Assembly: GCF_002078175.1 (NCBI RefSeq)
Contig: NZ_MWFK01000001.1
Location: 3,410,001 to 3,474,000, forward strand
Reading direction: 5' to 3'
From: Streptomyces sp. M41(2017)
GTDB taxonomy: Bacteria; Actinomycetota; Actinomycetes; Streptomycetales; Streptomycetaceae
Length of the DNA: 64,000 bases
A model generated the notes under the pieces. It worked only from the letters and a program-made list of their open reading frames with translations. It searched no databases and was not told the origin of the DNA. Shown here one piece after another: positions 1 through 9,283 of this stretch (position 1 is its first letter; each line of letters opens with the position of its first letter). A program made the translations under genes and the position numbers.

Positions 1-1224
1 CTGGAAGTTGATCGCGACGGTCTTGTCCATCGTCAGGACGAAGACCAGCGCGCCCACCTTCACCAGCAGCGAGACGATCTTGGAGACCCGGGTCTCCTCC
101 TTCGGCGTCGCGTCCGGCTTGATGAAGTCCTTGTAGATGTTGCGGGTGAAGAGGTTCGCGGCCGCGATCGACATGATGGCCGCCGGGACGAGGGCCCCGA
201 TGCCGATGGCGGCGAAGGCCACGCCCGCGAACCAGTCCGGGAACATGGTCTCGAAGAGCTGCGGGATGGCGAGCTGGCCGTTCTGCACCTTCACACCGGC
301 CGCGATGGCCATGAAGCCGAGCAGGGCGAGCAGCCCCAGCATCAGCGAGTAGAGGGGCAGGATGGTCGTGTTGCGGCGGATCACCTCGCGGCTGCGGCTG
401 GACAGCGTCGCGGTGATGGAGTGCGGGTACATGAACAGCGCCAGCGCCGAGCCCAGCGCGAGCGTGGCGTAGGTCCACTGTCCCGCCGCGGGCGGGACGA
501 CCCCACCGGCGCCGGCCGCCGTGTACTTGTCACCGGCCGCCTTGAAGATCTCGTCGAAGCCGCCGAGCTTGATCGGGATGTAGATGATGGCCACCGCGAT
601 CACGATGTAGATCAGGGTGTCCTTCACGAACGCGATCAGCGCGGGGGCCCGCAGACCCGAGGAGTAGGTGTACGCGGCCAGCACGCCGAAGGCGATGAGG
701 AGCGGCAGGTCCTTGACGAACCAGTTGGTGTTCTCGCCGCCGCCCACGCCCATCACGTCGAGGACGGCCTGGATGCCGACCAGTTGGAGCGCGATGTACG
801 GCATGGTCGCGAGGATGCCGGTGACGGCCACGGCCAGCGACAGGCTCTTGGAGCCGAACCGGCCGCGCACGAAGTCCGAGGTCGTCACGTAGCCGTGCTT
901 GTGGGAGACCGACCACAGGCGGGGCAGGAACGTGAAGATCAGCGGGTACACGAGGATCGTGTAGGGCACGGCGAAGAAGCCGGCCGCTCCCGCCGCGTAG
1001 ATCGCCGCGGGGACGGCGACGAAGGTGTACGCCGTGTAGAGGTCGCCGCCGAGCAGGAACCAGGTGACCCAGGTGCCGAACGACCGCCCGCCCAGGCCCC
1101 ATTCGTCGAGGCTGTGTTCGTTGTCGGCCTTGCGCCAGCGCGCGGCCAGGAAGCCCATGACCGTGACGGCCAGGAAGAAGAAGATGAAGACGCCGAGAGC
1201 GACGCCGTTCACACCGTCGTTCAT
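1..1224 (-). CDS. Sodium:solute symporter family permease (partial, C-terminus off left edge)
   Basis: Integral membrane transporter of the SSS family (monocarboxylate/solute:Na+ symport) in the cytoplasmic membrane. The 408 visible residues begin MNDGVNGVALGVF and show regularly spaced hydrophobic helices. A conserved SSS-like stretch lies near the start (LGGRSFGTWVTWFLLGGDLY) and another near GILATMPYIALQLVG. The closest recalled type is the MctC/MctP monocarboxylate permease group. Family members are usually about 490-550 residues, so roughly 100 or more C-terminal residues lie outside the window. The ATG at 1222-1224 overlaps the stop of the upstream DUF3311 gene (ATGA), so the two are probably translationally coupled. 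Substrate cannot be read from the sequence. Confidence 0.9.
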   Translation of the reverse strand, partial: MNDGVNGVALGVFIFFFLAVTVMGFLAARWRKADNEHSLDEWGLGGRSFGTWVTWFLLGGDLYTAYTFVAVPAAIYAAGAAGFFAVPYTILVYPLIFTFLPRLWSVSHKHGYVTTSDFVRGRFGSKSLSLAVAVTGILATMPYIALQLVGIQAVLDVMGVGGGENTNWFVKDLPLLIAFGVLAAYTYSSGLRAPALIAFVKDTLIYIVIAVAIIYIPIKLGGFDEIFKAAGDKYTAAGAGGVVPPAAGQWTYATLALGSALALFMYPHSITATLSSRSREVIRRNTTILPLYSLMLGLLALLGFMAIAAGVKVQNGQLAIPQLFETMFPDWFAGVAFAAIGIGALVPAAIMSIAAANLFTRNIYKDFIKPDATPKEETRVSKIVSLLVKVGALVFVLTMDKTVAINFQ

Positions 1225-1481
1225 GCTCCGGTACCTCCCTTGGCCGCGCGGGCCCGCTGGTCACGCCGCCAGAGCTGGTGCGCGGTCACCGTCAGCACCG
1301 TCGAGAGGAGCACCCACAGCATCTGGTACCAGTAGAAGAACGGGATGCCGATGAAGGTCGGGTCGGTCTTGGCGTAGGAACCGACCCACAGCATCGCCAC
1401 GAAGGGCGCGAGCAGGCAGAGCGCGATCACCACGCGGACCGGTGTCACCACCGGTGGTTTCACTTCGGGCAGGTCTGACAT
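1221..1481 (-). CDS. DUF3311 small membrane protein
   Basis: An 86-residue protein starting MSDLPEVKPPVVTPVRVV with two hydrophobic segments (about residues 16-35 and 48-68) separated by a short loop, then a basic tail. This size and layout, directly upstream of and overlapping an SSS symporter, is the usual DUF3311 arrangement, and such proteins are thought to be accessory to the permease. The pair forms a two-gene operon read leftward. The biochemical role is unknown. The start was chosen for its ATG and because longer in-frame readings upstream are low-complexity translation from an intergenic region. Confidence 0.85.
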   Translation of the reverse strand: MSDLPEVKPPVVTPVRVVIALCLLAPFVAMLWVGSYAKTDPTFIGIPFFYWYQMLWVLLSTVLTVTAHQLWRRDQRARAAKGGTGA

Positions 1482-1684
1482 ACGGCGGCTCCGTCCCCTC
1501 GCGATCACCTGTGTAACGCGCAGGCAATCTAGGCGACGGTTCAGCTTTAGGGAACCCCTGCTCGGAGCGCCGGTGTGGAGGCTTGGTGTGCGTGCCGGAC
1601 GGCACCCTCGGGGGACGGCGGGACCGCCGGGCGCGGTCCAGCCCCGGTGGCCCGTGCGGGCGGCGGAGCGCCGCCCGAACTCGC

Positions 1685-2499
<815 letters not shown>

Positions 2500-2581
2500 A
2501 CGGCTCACATCGTGGCACGGCTTCTCGTGCGAGTGTCCCCCGCACGCTCCGTGATCCCCTCTATATACCGTCGGCGTTCCT

Positions 2582-2597
2582 GTTGGTCTAGTCCATC
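2582..2597. promoter_or_regulatory. DasR-responsive element (dre) near the dasR promoter
   Basis: GTTGGTCTAGTCCATC matches the dre core (recalled consensus ACTGGTCTAGACCACT) through TGGTCTAG-CCA. It lies about 130 bp upstream of dasR, next to a TATATA-like -10 on the minus strand at about 2560-2568. It is suited to DasR autoregulation. Confidence 0.75.
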
Positions 2598-2807
2598 GTG
2601 CGGGCGTGATCGTGCGCGCGGAGGCGCGGACGGGGCCCGTGACGCGGTCCCCGGGGACGTACGGGCGGGTCACCCGGGGTGTGCCGGCGGTTCGGCCGCT
2701 GCCTCCCGGTGGTTCCCGAACGCCCTCGCCATTTATGCCGCTTACCTACTTAAAGGTCCTTGCATATGTAGGTCCCATAACGGCCGACTGGACGGGCTTA
2801 CACACCC

Positions 2808-2836
2808 TTGACACCCCTCTAGGTCTAGGCCAAGCT
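2808..2836 (+). promoter_or_regulatory. Probable dasA promoter
   Basis: A perfect -35 hexamer TTGACA (2808-2813) is followed after 17 bases by a weak -10 CAAGCT (2831-2836). This puts transcription start near 2843, at the left edge of the dre (2843-2858). Repressor overlap of the start point fits DasR control. The leader would be about 100 nt. Confidence 0.55.
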
Positions 2837-2842
2837 CCCCGT

Positions 2843-2858
2843 ACTGGTCTACACCATT
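2843..2858. promoter_or_regulatory. DasR-responsive element (dre) of dasA
   Basis: ACTGGTCTACACCATT is a 13/16 match to the recalled dre consensus and sits at the inferred dasA transcription start. A second, partly overlapping half-site (TTGGTCCAG) follows at 2857-2865. Confidence 0.9.
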
Positions 2859-2944
2859 GGTCCAGTCCCGGCCCCACGGGCGGTCACACGTCGTATGTCA
2901 CCGCGGGGAGCAGGGGGGTTTGTGGCATCCCTGAGGAGGGTGGC

Positions 2945-4231
2945 GTGAAGCGCAAGCTGATAGCCGCGATCGGTATCGCGGGCATGATGTTCTCCATCGC
3001 GGCGTGCGGGGACAGTGACGACAAGTCCGGGGGGTCGGACAAGGCCGGGGACACCAAGGCCCTGACGGTCTGGCTCACGGTCGACGCGCAGAACAACTGG
3101 CCCGAGCTCGTCAAGGCGGCCGACGCGGCGGTCAAGGCGAAGCACCCGGGCATCAAGATCAACCACGAGTACTACGGCTGGCCGGACAAGAACACCAAGC
3201 TCGACGCCGTCCTCGCCACCGACAAGGCGCCCGACGTGGTCGAGATGGGCAACACCGAGATGCTCGGCTACATGGTCAAGGGCGCCTTCGCTCCCCTGGA
3301 CACGTCGAAGTTCGAGAACTCGGACGCCTGGCTGGACGGCCTCAAGGCCTCCGTCACGTACGACGGCAAGACCTACGGCGTGCCGTACTACGCGGGTGGC
3401 CGCGTCGGCAACTGGCGCAAGGACGTCGCGGCTTCGGTCGGCGTGAAGACCCCGCCGAAGACGTACGCGGAACTGACCTCCGCCCTGGACAAGATCCAGA
3501 AGAAGGAGGGCAGCAAGTTCAGCGCCTGGTACCAGCCCACCCGCGACTGGTACGCGGCCATGTCCTTCGTCTACGACGCCGGCGGCTCCATCGCGAAGGA
3601 GGAGGGCGGCCAGTGGAAGGCCAACCTCTCCTCGCCCGAGTCGGTCAAGGGCCTCACCGAGTTCAAGAACGTCGTCGACAAGTACATGCACGGCGACAAG
3701 ACCAAGGACGAGTCCGACCGTTACATCGTCTACGGCCAGGGCAAGTCGGGCATGATCTTCGGTGCCGCCTGGGAGGGCGCGACCGCCGAGGACCCGAAGA
3801 GCGACAAGACCGGCAAGCTCAAGGGCAACCTCGAGAACTTCGTGATGCCCGGCCCGTCCGGCAAGAACCTCCCGGTCTTCCTGGGCGGCTCCGACCTCGC
3901 CGTCCCGGTGAAGTCGAAGGCGCAGGCCGTGGCCTCCGAGTGGATCAACGCGTTCACCGGCGCCAAGGGCCAGAAGGGCCTGATGGCCAAGGGCAACCTG
4001 CCGAACAACAAGACCGACCTCGCCACCCTGAAGAACGACCCGAAGACGGTCGTCCCGGCGACGGCGGCCGAGTCCAACTGGTTCGTCCCGATGGCGCCGG
4101 GCTGGGGCCAGGTCGAGAAGGCCCAGGTCCTGCAGACCATGCTGCAGAGCATCGGTACCGGCAAGAAGTCGGTCGAGGACGCCGCGAAGGAAGCGGACGC
4201 CAAGATCGACAAGGTCATCAACACCAAGTGA
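2945..4231 (+). CDS. dasA: DasA, chitobiose-binding lipoprotein of the DasABC transporter
   Basis: Extracytoplasmic solute-binding lipoprotein of 428 residues that captures N,N'-diacetylchitobiose and delivers it to DasBC. The GTG start follows a strong GAGGAGGG site. The N-terminus VKRKLIAAIGIAGMM then SIAAC gives a type II signal peptide with the lipidated Cys at residue 21. The remainder has the fold and length of family 1 sugar-binding proteins (SBP_bac_1), rich in Lys/Asp/Trp. It is first in dasABC-dasD and divergent from dasR. A stable hairpin between dasA and dasB probably keeps the binding protein in excess of the permeases. Expression should be DasR-controlled through the dre at 2843. 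Energy would come from the shared ATPase MsiK encoded elsewhere, since no ATPase gene is present here. Confidence 0.95.
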   Translation: MKRKLIAAIGIAGMMFSIAACGDSDDKSGGSDKAGDTKALTVWLTVDAQNNWPELVKAADAAVKAKHPGIKINHEYYGWPDKNTKLDAVLATDKAPDVVEMGNTEMLGYMVKGAFAPLDTSKFENSDAWLDGLKASVTYDGKTYGVPYYAGGRVGNWRKDVAASVGVKTPPKTYAELTSALDKIQKKEGSKFSAWYQPTRDWYAAMSFVYDAGGSIAKEEGGQWKANLSSPESVKGLTEFKNVVDKYMHGDKTKDESDRYIVYGQGKSGMIFGAAWEGATAEDPKSDKTGKLKGNLENFVMPGPSGKNLPVFLGGSDLAVPVKSKAQAVASEWINAFTGAKGQKGLMAKGNLPNNKTDLATLKNDPKTVVPATAAESNWFVPMAPGWGQVEKAQVLQTMLQSIGTGKKSVEDAAKEADAKIDKVINTK

Positions 4232-4238
4232 CCTGAGA

Positions 4239-4282
4239 GCAGGGCCCCGTCGGTCCTCCGTCATGGAGGGGCGGGGCCCTGC
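4239..4282 (+). terminator. dasA-dasB intergenic hairpin (attenuator)
   Basis: GCAGGGCCCCG (4239-4249) pairs perfectly with CGGGGCCCTGC (4272-4282), and an inner CTCC/GGAG stem lies in the loop. There is no U-tract. Its position after the binding-protein gene suggests partial termination or 3' end protection that raises dasA over dasBC. Confidence 0.7.
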
Positions 4283-4376
4283 CTGCCGTACGGCCCGGCC
4301 CGGGGGCACGCCCCACGGGCCCGGCCGTACGGGCCTTCGCCTTCGTACGACCTGAGGGACCGCTGAGGAGCGCGCG

Positions 4377-5366
4377 ATGAGTGCCGCAGACACGACCACC
4401 CCCGCCAAGGTGCCGCCACCGCGGCAGGCGCCACCGCCACCGGCCGTCCCGCTGGCACCGCGCAAGCGGCGCACCTCGGGCGGACCGGCGACCCCCTGGG
4501 CTCTGCTCGCCCCCTGCCTGCTGATCCTCGCGCTGGTCCTCGGCTACCCGCTGGTCCGCCTGGTCACACTCTCGTTCCAGAAGTTCGGGCAGTCCCAGCT
4601 CTGGGGCTTCCAGCCGGCCGAGTCCGTCGGCTTCGACAACTTCAGCAACGTGCTCGGCGACAGCGAGTTCTGGGCGGTCGTCGTCCGGACGATCATCTTC
4701 GCGGGCGGCTCCGTCATCTTCACGATGGTCGCCGGCATGCTGATCGCGCTGCTCCTCCAGCGGGTCTCCGGCTGGGTGAAGACGCTCATCAACATCGTGC
4801 TGGTGGCCAGCTGGGGCATGCCCATCATCGTCGCCACCACGGTCTTCAAGTGGCTCTTCGACTCCGACTACGGCATCTTCAACGCGCTGCTCAGCAAGCT
4901 CCCCGGCGTCGACATGATCGGCCACAACTGGTTCGCCAGCGGTCCGCAGGGCCTGGCCGTGATCATGCTGCTGGTCGTCTGGGGCGCGGTGCCGTTCGTC
5001 GTCATCACGCTCAGCGCCGGACTCACCCAGGTGCCCGCGGAGCTCGAAGAGGCCGCGCGGCTCGACGGAGCCGGCTCCTGGGGCGTCTTCCGCTACGTCA
5101 CGCTGCCGATCCTCAAGCCGATCATCGTGATGCTCACGACGCTCTCCGTCATCTGGGACATGGGCGTCTTCCCGCAGGTCTTCGTGATGCGCGGCGGCCA
5201 CCCCGAGGCGGAGTTCCAACTCCTCACCACGTACTCGTACGACCGCGCCTTCGTCGTCAACGACTACGCGCAGGGATCGGCGATCGCCCTGCTGACCGTG
5301 CTGCTCCTGCTGGGCGTGGTCGCCGTGTACATGCGTCAGATGCTGAAGATCGGAGAGGTCGAATGA
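4377..5366 (+). CDS. dasB: DasB, sugar ABC transporter permease
   Basis: Cytoplasmic-membrane permease of 329 residues for the chitobiose importer. A Pro/Ala-rich N-terminal tail (about 35 residues) precedes six predicted transmembrane helices. The cytoplasmic EAA loop that contacts the ATPase is visible as EEAARLDGAGSWGVFRYVTLP. This is the MalF-type partner of DasC. The ATG follows GCTGAGGAGCG. Its stop overlaps the dasC start (ATGA at 5363-5366), indicating coupled translation of the heterodimer. Confidence 0.95.
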   Translation: MSAADTTTPAKVPPPRQAPPPPAVPLAPRKRRTSGGPATPWALLAPCLLILALVLGYPLVRLVTLSFQKFGQSQLWGFQPAESVGFDNFSNVLGDSEFWAVVVRTIIFAGGSVIFTMVAGMLIALLLQRVSGWVKTLINIVLVASWGMPIIVATTVFKWLFDSDYGIFNALLSKLPGVDMIGHNWFASGPQGLAVIMLLVVWGAVPFVVITLSAGLTQVPAELEEAARLDGAGSWGVFRYVTLPILKPIIVMLTTLSVIWDMGVFPQVFVMRGGHPEAEFQLLTTYSYDRAFVVNDYAQGSAIALLTVLLLLGVVAVYMRQMLKIGEVE

Positions 5367-6238
5367 GCGCCGTCGCGACGCCCGGGCGTGCGTCCGCCGC
5401 GGGGCGGAAGTCCTCGGGACCCCGCAAGTCAAAGCTCGGCTGGAACCTGCTCGGCCTGCTCGTCTTCCTCACCGCGGGCTTCCCGGTCTACTGGATGTTC
5501 AACACGGCCTTCAAGCCGGCCAAGGACGCCATCGACCCCGACCCCAGCCTGTTCCCGACCGGCCTCACGCTCGACAACTTCCGCCGCGCGCTGGACATCG
5601 CCGACTTCTGGGGCCCGGTCGGCCGCAGCCTCGTCGTGTCGGTCTCGGTGGTCGTGGTCGGCATCATCGTGGGCATGCTGGCCGCGCTGGCCATCTCCCG
5701 CTTCGCCTTCCGCGGCCGCAAGGTCGTGATCGTCGGCATCCTCGCGGTCCAGATGGTCCCGCTGGTCGCCATGATCATCCCGGTCTTCCTGCTGCTGAAC
5801 GATCTCGACCAGTACGACAAGCTCTCCGGTCTGATCATCACCTACCTGACCTTCATCCTCCCCTTCACGGTGTGGACGCTGCGCGGCTTCATCGTCAACA
5901 TCCCGAAGGAGCTGGAGGAGGCCGCGATGGTCGACGGGTGCAGCCGCACCGGCGCCTTCATGCGCGTGGTCTTCCCGCTGCTGGCCCCGGGCATGGTGGC
6001 CACGTCCGTCTACGCGTTCATCCAGGCCTGGAACGAATACCTCTACGCCCTGATGCTGATGAGCCAGAAGAACCAGACCGCCACCGTCTGGCTCGGTAAT
6101 TTCACCACCAAGCACGGCACCGAGTACGCCCCGATGATGGCCGGATCCACCATGATGGCCGTGCCGATCGTCGTCCTGTTCCTCCTCGTCCAGCGCAAGA
6201 TGGCCGCGGGTCTGACCGCGGGCGCCGTGAAGGGATAA
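5363..6238 (+). CDS. dasC: DasC, sugar ABC transporter permease
   Basis: MalG-type permease of 291 residues with a basic, polar N-terminal 30 residues, six hydrophobic helices and the EAA loop EEAAMVDGCSRTGAFMRVVFP. It pairs with DasB in the membrane. The start ATG lies inside the dasB stop, and the gene ends nine bases before the GH3 hydrolase gene, so one transcript is expected. Like dasB it needs an ATPase supplied from elsewhere in the genome. Confidence 0.95.
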   Translation: MSAVATPGRASAAGRKSSGPRKSKLGWNLLGLLVFLTAGFPVYWMFNTAFKPAKDAIDPDPSLFPTGLTLDNFRRALDIADFWGPVGRSLVVSVSVVVVGIIVGMLAALAISRFAFRGRKVVIVGILAVQMVPLVAMIIPVFLLLNDLDQYDKLSGLIITYLTFILPFTVWTLRGFIVNIPKELEEAAMVDGCSRTGAFMRVVFPLLAPGMVATSVYAFIQAWNEYLYALMLMSQKNQTATVWLGNFTTKHGTEYAPMMAGSTMMAVPIVVLFLLVQRKMAAGLTAGAVKG

Positions 6239-6247
6239 CGCCACCCG

Positions 6248-7828
6248 ATGACGACATTCGCCAGCGGTACAGACACCCTGACGCGCGACGCCCTCACCGT
6301 GCTCCAGCCCGGTTTCACCGGAACCACGGCTCCGGACTGGCTGCTGCGCCGCCTCGGTGAAGGTCTCGCCTCCGTCGGCCTGTTCGGCCGCAACATCGCA
6401 TCACCCGATCAACTCGCCGCGCTGACAGCTCAGTTGCGGGCCGAGCGGGACGACGTCCTCGTCGCCATCGACGAAGAGGGCGGCGACGTCACCCGCCTGG
6501 AGGTGCGCACCGGTTCGTCGTTCCCCGGCAACCACGCGCTGGGCGCCGTCGACGACGTGGCGCTCACCGAGGCCGTCGCCCTCGAACTCGGCCGCAGGCT
6601 GGCCGCGTGCGGGGTGAACCTCAACTGGGCGCCCTCCGCCGACGTGAACTCCAACCCCTCCAACCCGGTCATCGGCGTACGGTCCTTCGGCGCCGACACC
6701 GGCCTGGTGGCCCGGCACACGGCCGCCTACGTCACCGGCCTCCAGGCCGCCGGCGTCGCCGCCTGCACCAAGCACTTCCCGGGTCACGGCGACACCGCGG
6801 TCGACTCCCACCACGCACTGCCCCGCATCGACGCGGACCTCTCCGTCCTCCAGGCGCGCGAACTCGCCCCGTTCCGTGCCGCGATCGCCGCGGGCAGCCG
6901 GGCCGTGATGAGCGCCCACATCCTGGTCCCGGCCCTGGACCCGGACCGGCCGGCCACCCTCTCCCGCCGCATCCTCACCGGGCTGCTGCGCGAGGAGCTC
7001 GGCTACGAGGGACTCATCGTCACCGACGGCATGGAGATGCAGGCCATCGCCGGCACGTACGGCATCGAGCGCGGGAGCGTGCTGGCCATCGCGGCCGGCG
7101 CCGACGCCATCTGCGTGGGCGGCGGACTCGCCGACGACGACACCGTGCGCCGCCTCAGGGACGCCCTCGTCGCCGCGGTCCGCGCCGGCGACCTCGCCGA
7201 GGAGCGCCTGGCGGACGCGGCGAACCGGGTCCGCGCGCTCGCCGAATGGACGGCCGCGGCCGCCGCGCTCTCCCGCTCCCACACGAATGGCTCAAACGGT
7301 TCGAACGCGTCGAACGGCTCGGGCCCCAAGACCGTCACCGTCGGTGCGAGCTCCGCGGGTGGCCCGGCCCGTTCCGACAACACCTCGGACGTCGGCCTGG
7401 TCGCCGCCCGGCGCGCGCTCACGGTGACCCGCTCCGGGGCCTTCCCACCGCTGACCGAGGCGCCCTACGTCGCCGCGCTCACCCCGGTCGCGAACATCGC
7501 GGTCGGTGACGAGACGCCCTGGGGCGTGGCCGCCGAACTGGCCCGGCTGCTCCCCGGCACGGAGACCGGCAGCTTCACCGGCGAGGACGCCGGCTCCTCG
7601 GCCCTCGCCGCCGCCGGCAGCCGTCCGGTCGTCGCCGTGGTGCGCGACGAACACCGGCACCCCTGGATGGCGGCGGCCCTCGACACGCTCCTCGCGGCCC
7701 GCCCGGACAGCGTTGTCGTCGAGATGGGCGTTCCCCAGTCGGCGCCCCGCGGCGCCCTCCACATCGCCACCCACGGCGCCGCGCGCGTCTGCGGTCAGGC
7801 GGCGGCGGAGGTCATCGCGGGGGAGTAG
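6248..7828 (+). CDS. dasD: GH3 beta-N-acetylglucosaminidase (DasD/NagZ-like)
   Basis: Glycoside hydrolase family 3 enzyme of 526 residues without a signal peptide, so probably cytoplasmic, splitting imported chitobiose to GlcNAc. The NagZ signature KHFPGHGDTAVDSHH begins at Lys175, with the Asp186-Ser-His188 dyad typical of GH3 N-acetylglucosaminidases. The nucleophile is probably Asp260 in VTDGMEM. A C-terminal extension (about 370-526) follows a Ser/Asn/Gly-rich linker at about 340-370 (repeats of NGS). The gene starts nine bases after dasC, placing it in the das operon. A role in cell-wall muropeptide recycling is the alternative, but the context favours chitobiose. Confidence 0.92.
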   Translation: MTTFASGTDTLTRDALTVLQPGFTGTTAPDWLLRRLGEGLASVGLFGRNIASPDQLAALTAQLRAERDDVLVAIDEEGGDVTRLEVRTGSSFPGNHALGAVDDVALTEAVALELGRRLAACGVNLNWAPSADVNSNPSNPVIGVRSFGADTGLVARHTAAYVTGLQAAGVAACTKHFPGHGDTAVDSHHALPRIDADLSVLQARELAPFRAAIAAGSRAVMSAHILVPALDPDRPATLSRRILTGLLREELGYEGLIVTDGMEMQAIAGTYGIERGSVLAIAAGADAICVGGGLADDDTVRRLRDALVAAVRAGDLAEERLADAANRVRALAEWTAAAAALSRSHTNGSNGSNASNGSGPKTVTVGASSAGGPARSDNTSDVGLVAARRALTVTRSGAFPPLTEAPYVAALTPVANIAVGDETPWGVAAELARLLPGTETGSFTGEDAGSSALAAAGSRPVVAVVRDEHRHPWMAAALDTLLAARPDSVVVEMGVPQSAPRGALHIATHGAARVCGQAAAEVIAGE

Positions 7829-7850
7829 CCGCGCGGGCCCTCGGGCCGGA

Positions 7851-7895
7851 CATGCCGGTGCCCGGTCTCCCCTGAGGAGACCGGGCACCGGCATG
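7851..7895. terminator. Bidirectional terminator between dasD and nagB
   Basis: A perfect 20-bp inverted repeat (CATGCCGGTGCCCGGTCTCC and its complement) surrounds a 5-base loop CCTGA. It lies between the convergent dasD and nagB stops and can serve both strands. U-tract absent, as is common in Streptomyces. Confidence 0.9.
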
Positions 7896-7918
7896 GGTAC
7901 GTCCGCGGACCGCGGGTT

Positions 7919-8704
7919 CTAGATGCCCTGCCAGTCGGGCTTGGCGGCGAAGGTGGCGCGGAAGTAGTCCGCGAGCTTCAGCTTGGACGCGGCGGCCTCG
8001 TCGACGACGACCGTCGCGTGCGGGTGCAGCTGCAGCGCCGAGGCCGGGCAGATCGCCGCGACCGGCCCCTCCACCGTCGCCGCCACCGCGTCCGCCTTGC
8101 CCTCCCCGGTGGCGAGCAGCACGAGGTGGCGCGCCTCCAGGATCGTGCCGATGCCCTGGGTGATGACGTGGTGCGGGACCTGCTCGATGTCGCCCTCGAA
8201 GAACCGCGCGTTGTCCACCCGGGTCTGCTCGGTCAGCGTCTTGATGCGGGTGCGCGAGGCGAGCGAGGAGCACGGTTCGTTGAACCCGATGTGCCCGTCC
8301 GTGCCGATGCCCAGGATCTGCAGGTCGACCCCGCCCGCGGCGGCCAGCGCCGCGTCGTAGGCCTCGCAGGCGGCCAGGACGTCCGCCGCGGTGCCGTCCG
8401 GGCCCATGAACGCGTCCATGCCGAGCCCCAGCGGTTCGAGCACCTCGCGCCGCAGCACGGAACGGTAGGACTCGGGGTGCTCGGCCGGCAGCCCCACGTA
8501 CTCGTCGAGCTGCGCGACGCGCGCGCCCGAGGCGTCCACGGCACCGGACCGCACGGTGGCCGCCAGCGCCTCGTAGATGGGCAGCGGCGTCGAGCCGGTG
8601 GCCACGCCGAGCAGGGCGTCGGGCTTGCGCCTGAGCAGCTCCGCCATGGCCTCGGCGATCAGCTCGCCGCCCGCCTTGGCGTCCGGGACGATGACAACTT
8701 CCAC
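7919..8704 (-). CDS. nagB: Glucosamine-6-phosphate deaminase NagB
   Basis: Cytoplasmic enzyme of 261 residues converting glucosamine-6-phosphate to fructose-6-phosphate and ammonia, the last step of GlcNAc catabolism. Family motifs visible are GVATGSTPLPIYEAL (phosphate loop), AQLDEYVGL (catalytic Asp) and GIGTDGHIGFNEP (catalytic His, substrate binding). The GTG start at 8704 gives the normal family length (VEVVIVPDAKAGGEL). The longer reading to 8773 would run through the operator region and is unlikely. A dre 55 bp upstream puts it in the DasR regulon with dasABCD, so uptake, hydrolysis and deamination are co-controlled. Confidence 0.95.
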   Translation of the reverse strand: MEVVIVPDAKAGGELIAEAMAELLRRKPDALLGVATGSTPLPIYEALAATVRSGAVDASGARVAQLDEYVGLPAEHPESYRSVLRREVLEPLGLGMDAFMGPDGTAADVLAACEAYDAALAAAGGVDLQILGIGTDGHIGFNEPCSSLASRTRIKTLTEQTRVDNARFFEGDIEQVPHHVITQGIGTILEARHLVLLATGEGKADAVAATVEGPVAAICPASALQLHPHATVVVDEAAASKLKLADYFRATFAAKPDWQGI

Positions 8705-8758
8705 GCTGGGCCTGCCGATCTGGAGAGGGGACTCAACTGGAACCCGAAGGGGGACACG

Positions 8759-8774
8759 TGTGGTATAGACCAAT
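8759..8774. promoter_or_regulatory. DasR-responsive element (dre) of nagB
   Basis: Read on the minus strand the site is ATTGGTCTATACCACA, a close match to the recalled dre consensus. It sits 55 bp upstream of the nagB GTG, where bound DasR would block transcription. Confidence 0.88.
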
Positions 8775-8987
8775 CTAGCAGAGCGGTGCCCGCCCGTCGT
8801 CCTCCCCGCTCGTCCCGGACGCCGCAGCCGCGGCCCGGATGCGCCGGCCCGCCCGCCGCGGCATCCGCCGATCCCACCCGTTCACGAACCGAAGCGGGCT
8901 AGTCTGATGGACGGTCCCGGATGTTTGAGAAGCGGACGACAACAAACATCCGCGGACGCATGGACAGCGAACACATGGACGCAGGAC

Positions 8988-9003
8988 CATGGTCTAGTCC
9001 ACA
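8988..9003. promoter_or_regulatory. Second dre-like site, not adjacent to a known das gene
   Basis: CATGGTCTAGTCCACA shares GGTCTAGTCCA exactly with the dasR-side dre at 2582. It is about 285 bp from both nagB and the downstream kinase gene, so its target is unclear. Confidence 0.55.
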
Positions 9004-9283
9004 ATGCTTTGAGAAACTGAACAAGCCTCCGTCTTCCCCGCACAGGAAGGCGGACCGAGGAACCGGCGCTCTCTGCCCTGACTGCTCCGGCTCCTCTCTT
9101 CGGCCAGATCGGGACCGCACACCCCGTGGCCGTTGTTGCTCCGGGCTGCGGTGCCGGGAGGGTTGAGGGTCCCTCCCAGGCGCCGCGGCCCGCGGGTGTC
9201 TCCGGGGCCGTACGCGCTGCTCCCGAGCCCGCTGCGGGCGGCTGACCGGGGTCCGGGCGGATCCGCCGGGTACGCTCGCACAC

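Larger units (their letters stand above)
8705..9283. other. 579-bp intergenic region with two dre-like sites and several inverted repeats
   Basis: No convincing open reading frame was found. It holds the nagB dre (8759-8774) and a second dre-like site (8988-9003). Three inverted repeats are present: 10-bp perfect arms CGGATGTTTG/CAAACATCCG (8918-8927/8943-8952), a GU-tolerant hairpin (9028-9037/9045-9054), and GGGAGGG/CCCTCCC (9156-9162/9171-9177). A possible -10 TACGCT (9271-9276) lies just before the kinase start. A small RNA could be encoded here, but nothing proves it. Confidence 0.5.

Noticed and set aside
8705..8773. A longer NagB start at 8773
   Set aside because: It would translate the dre operator and add 23 residues absent from the normal family length. 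GTG 8704 fits.
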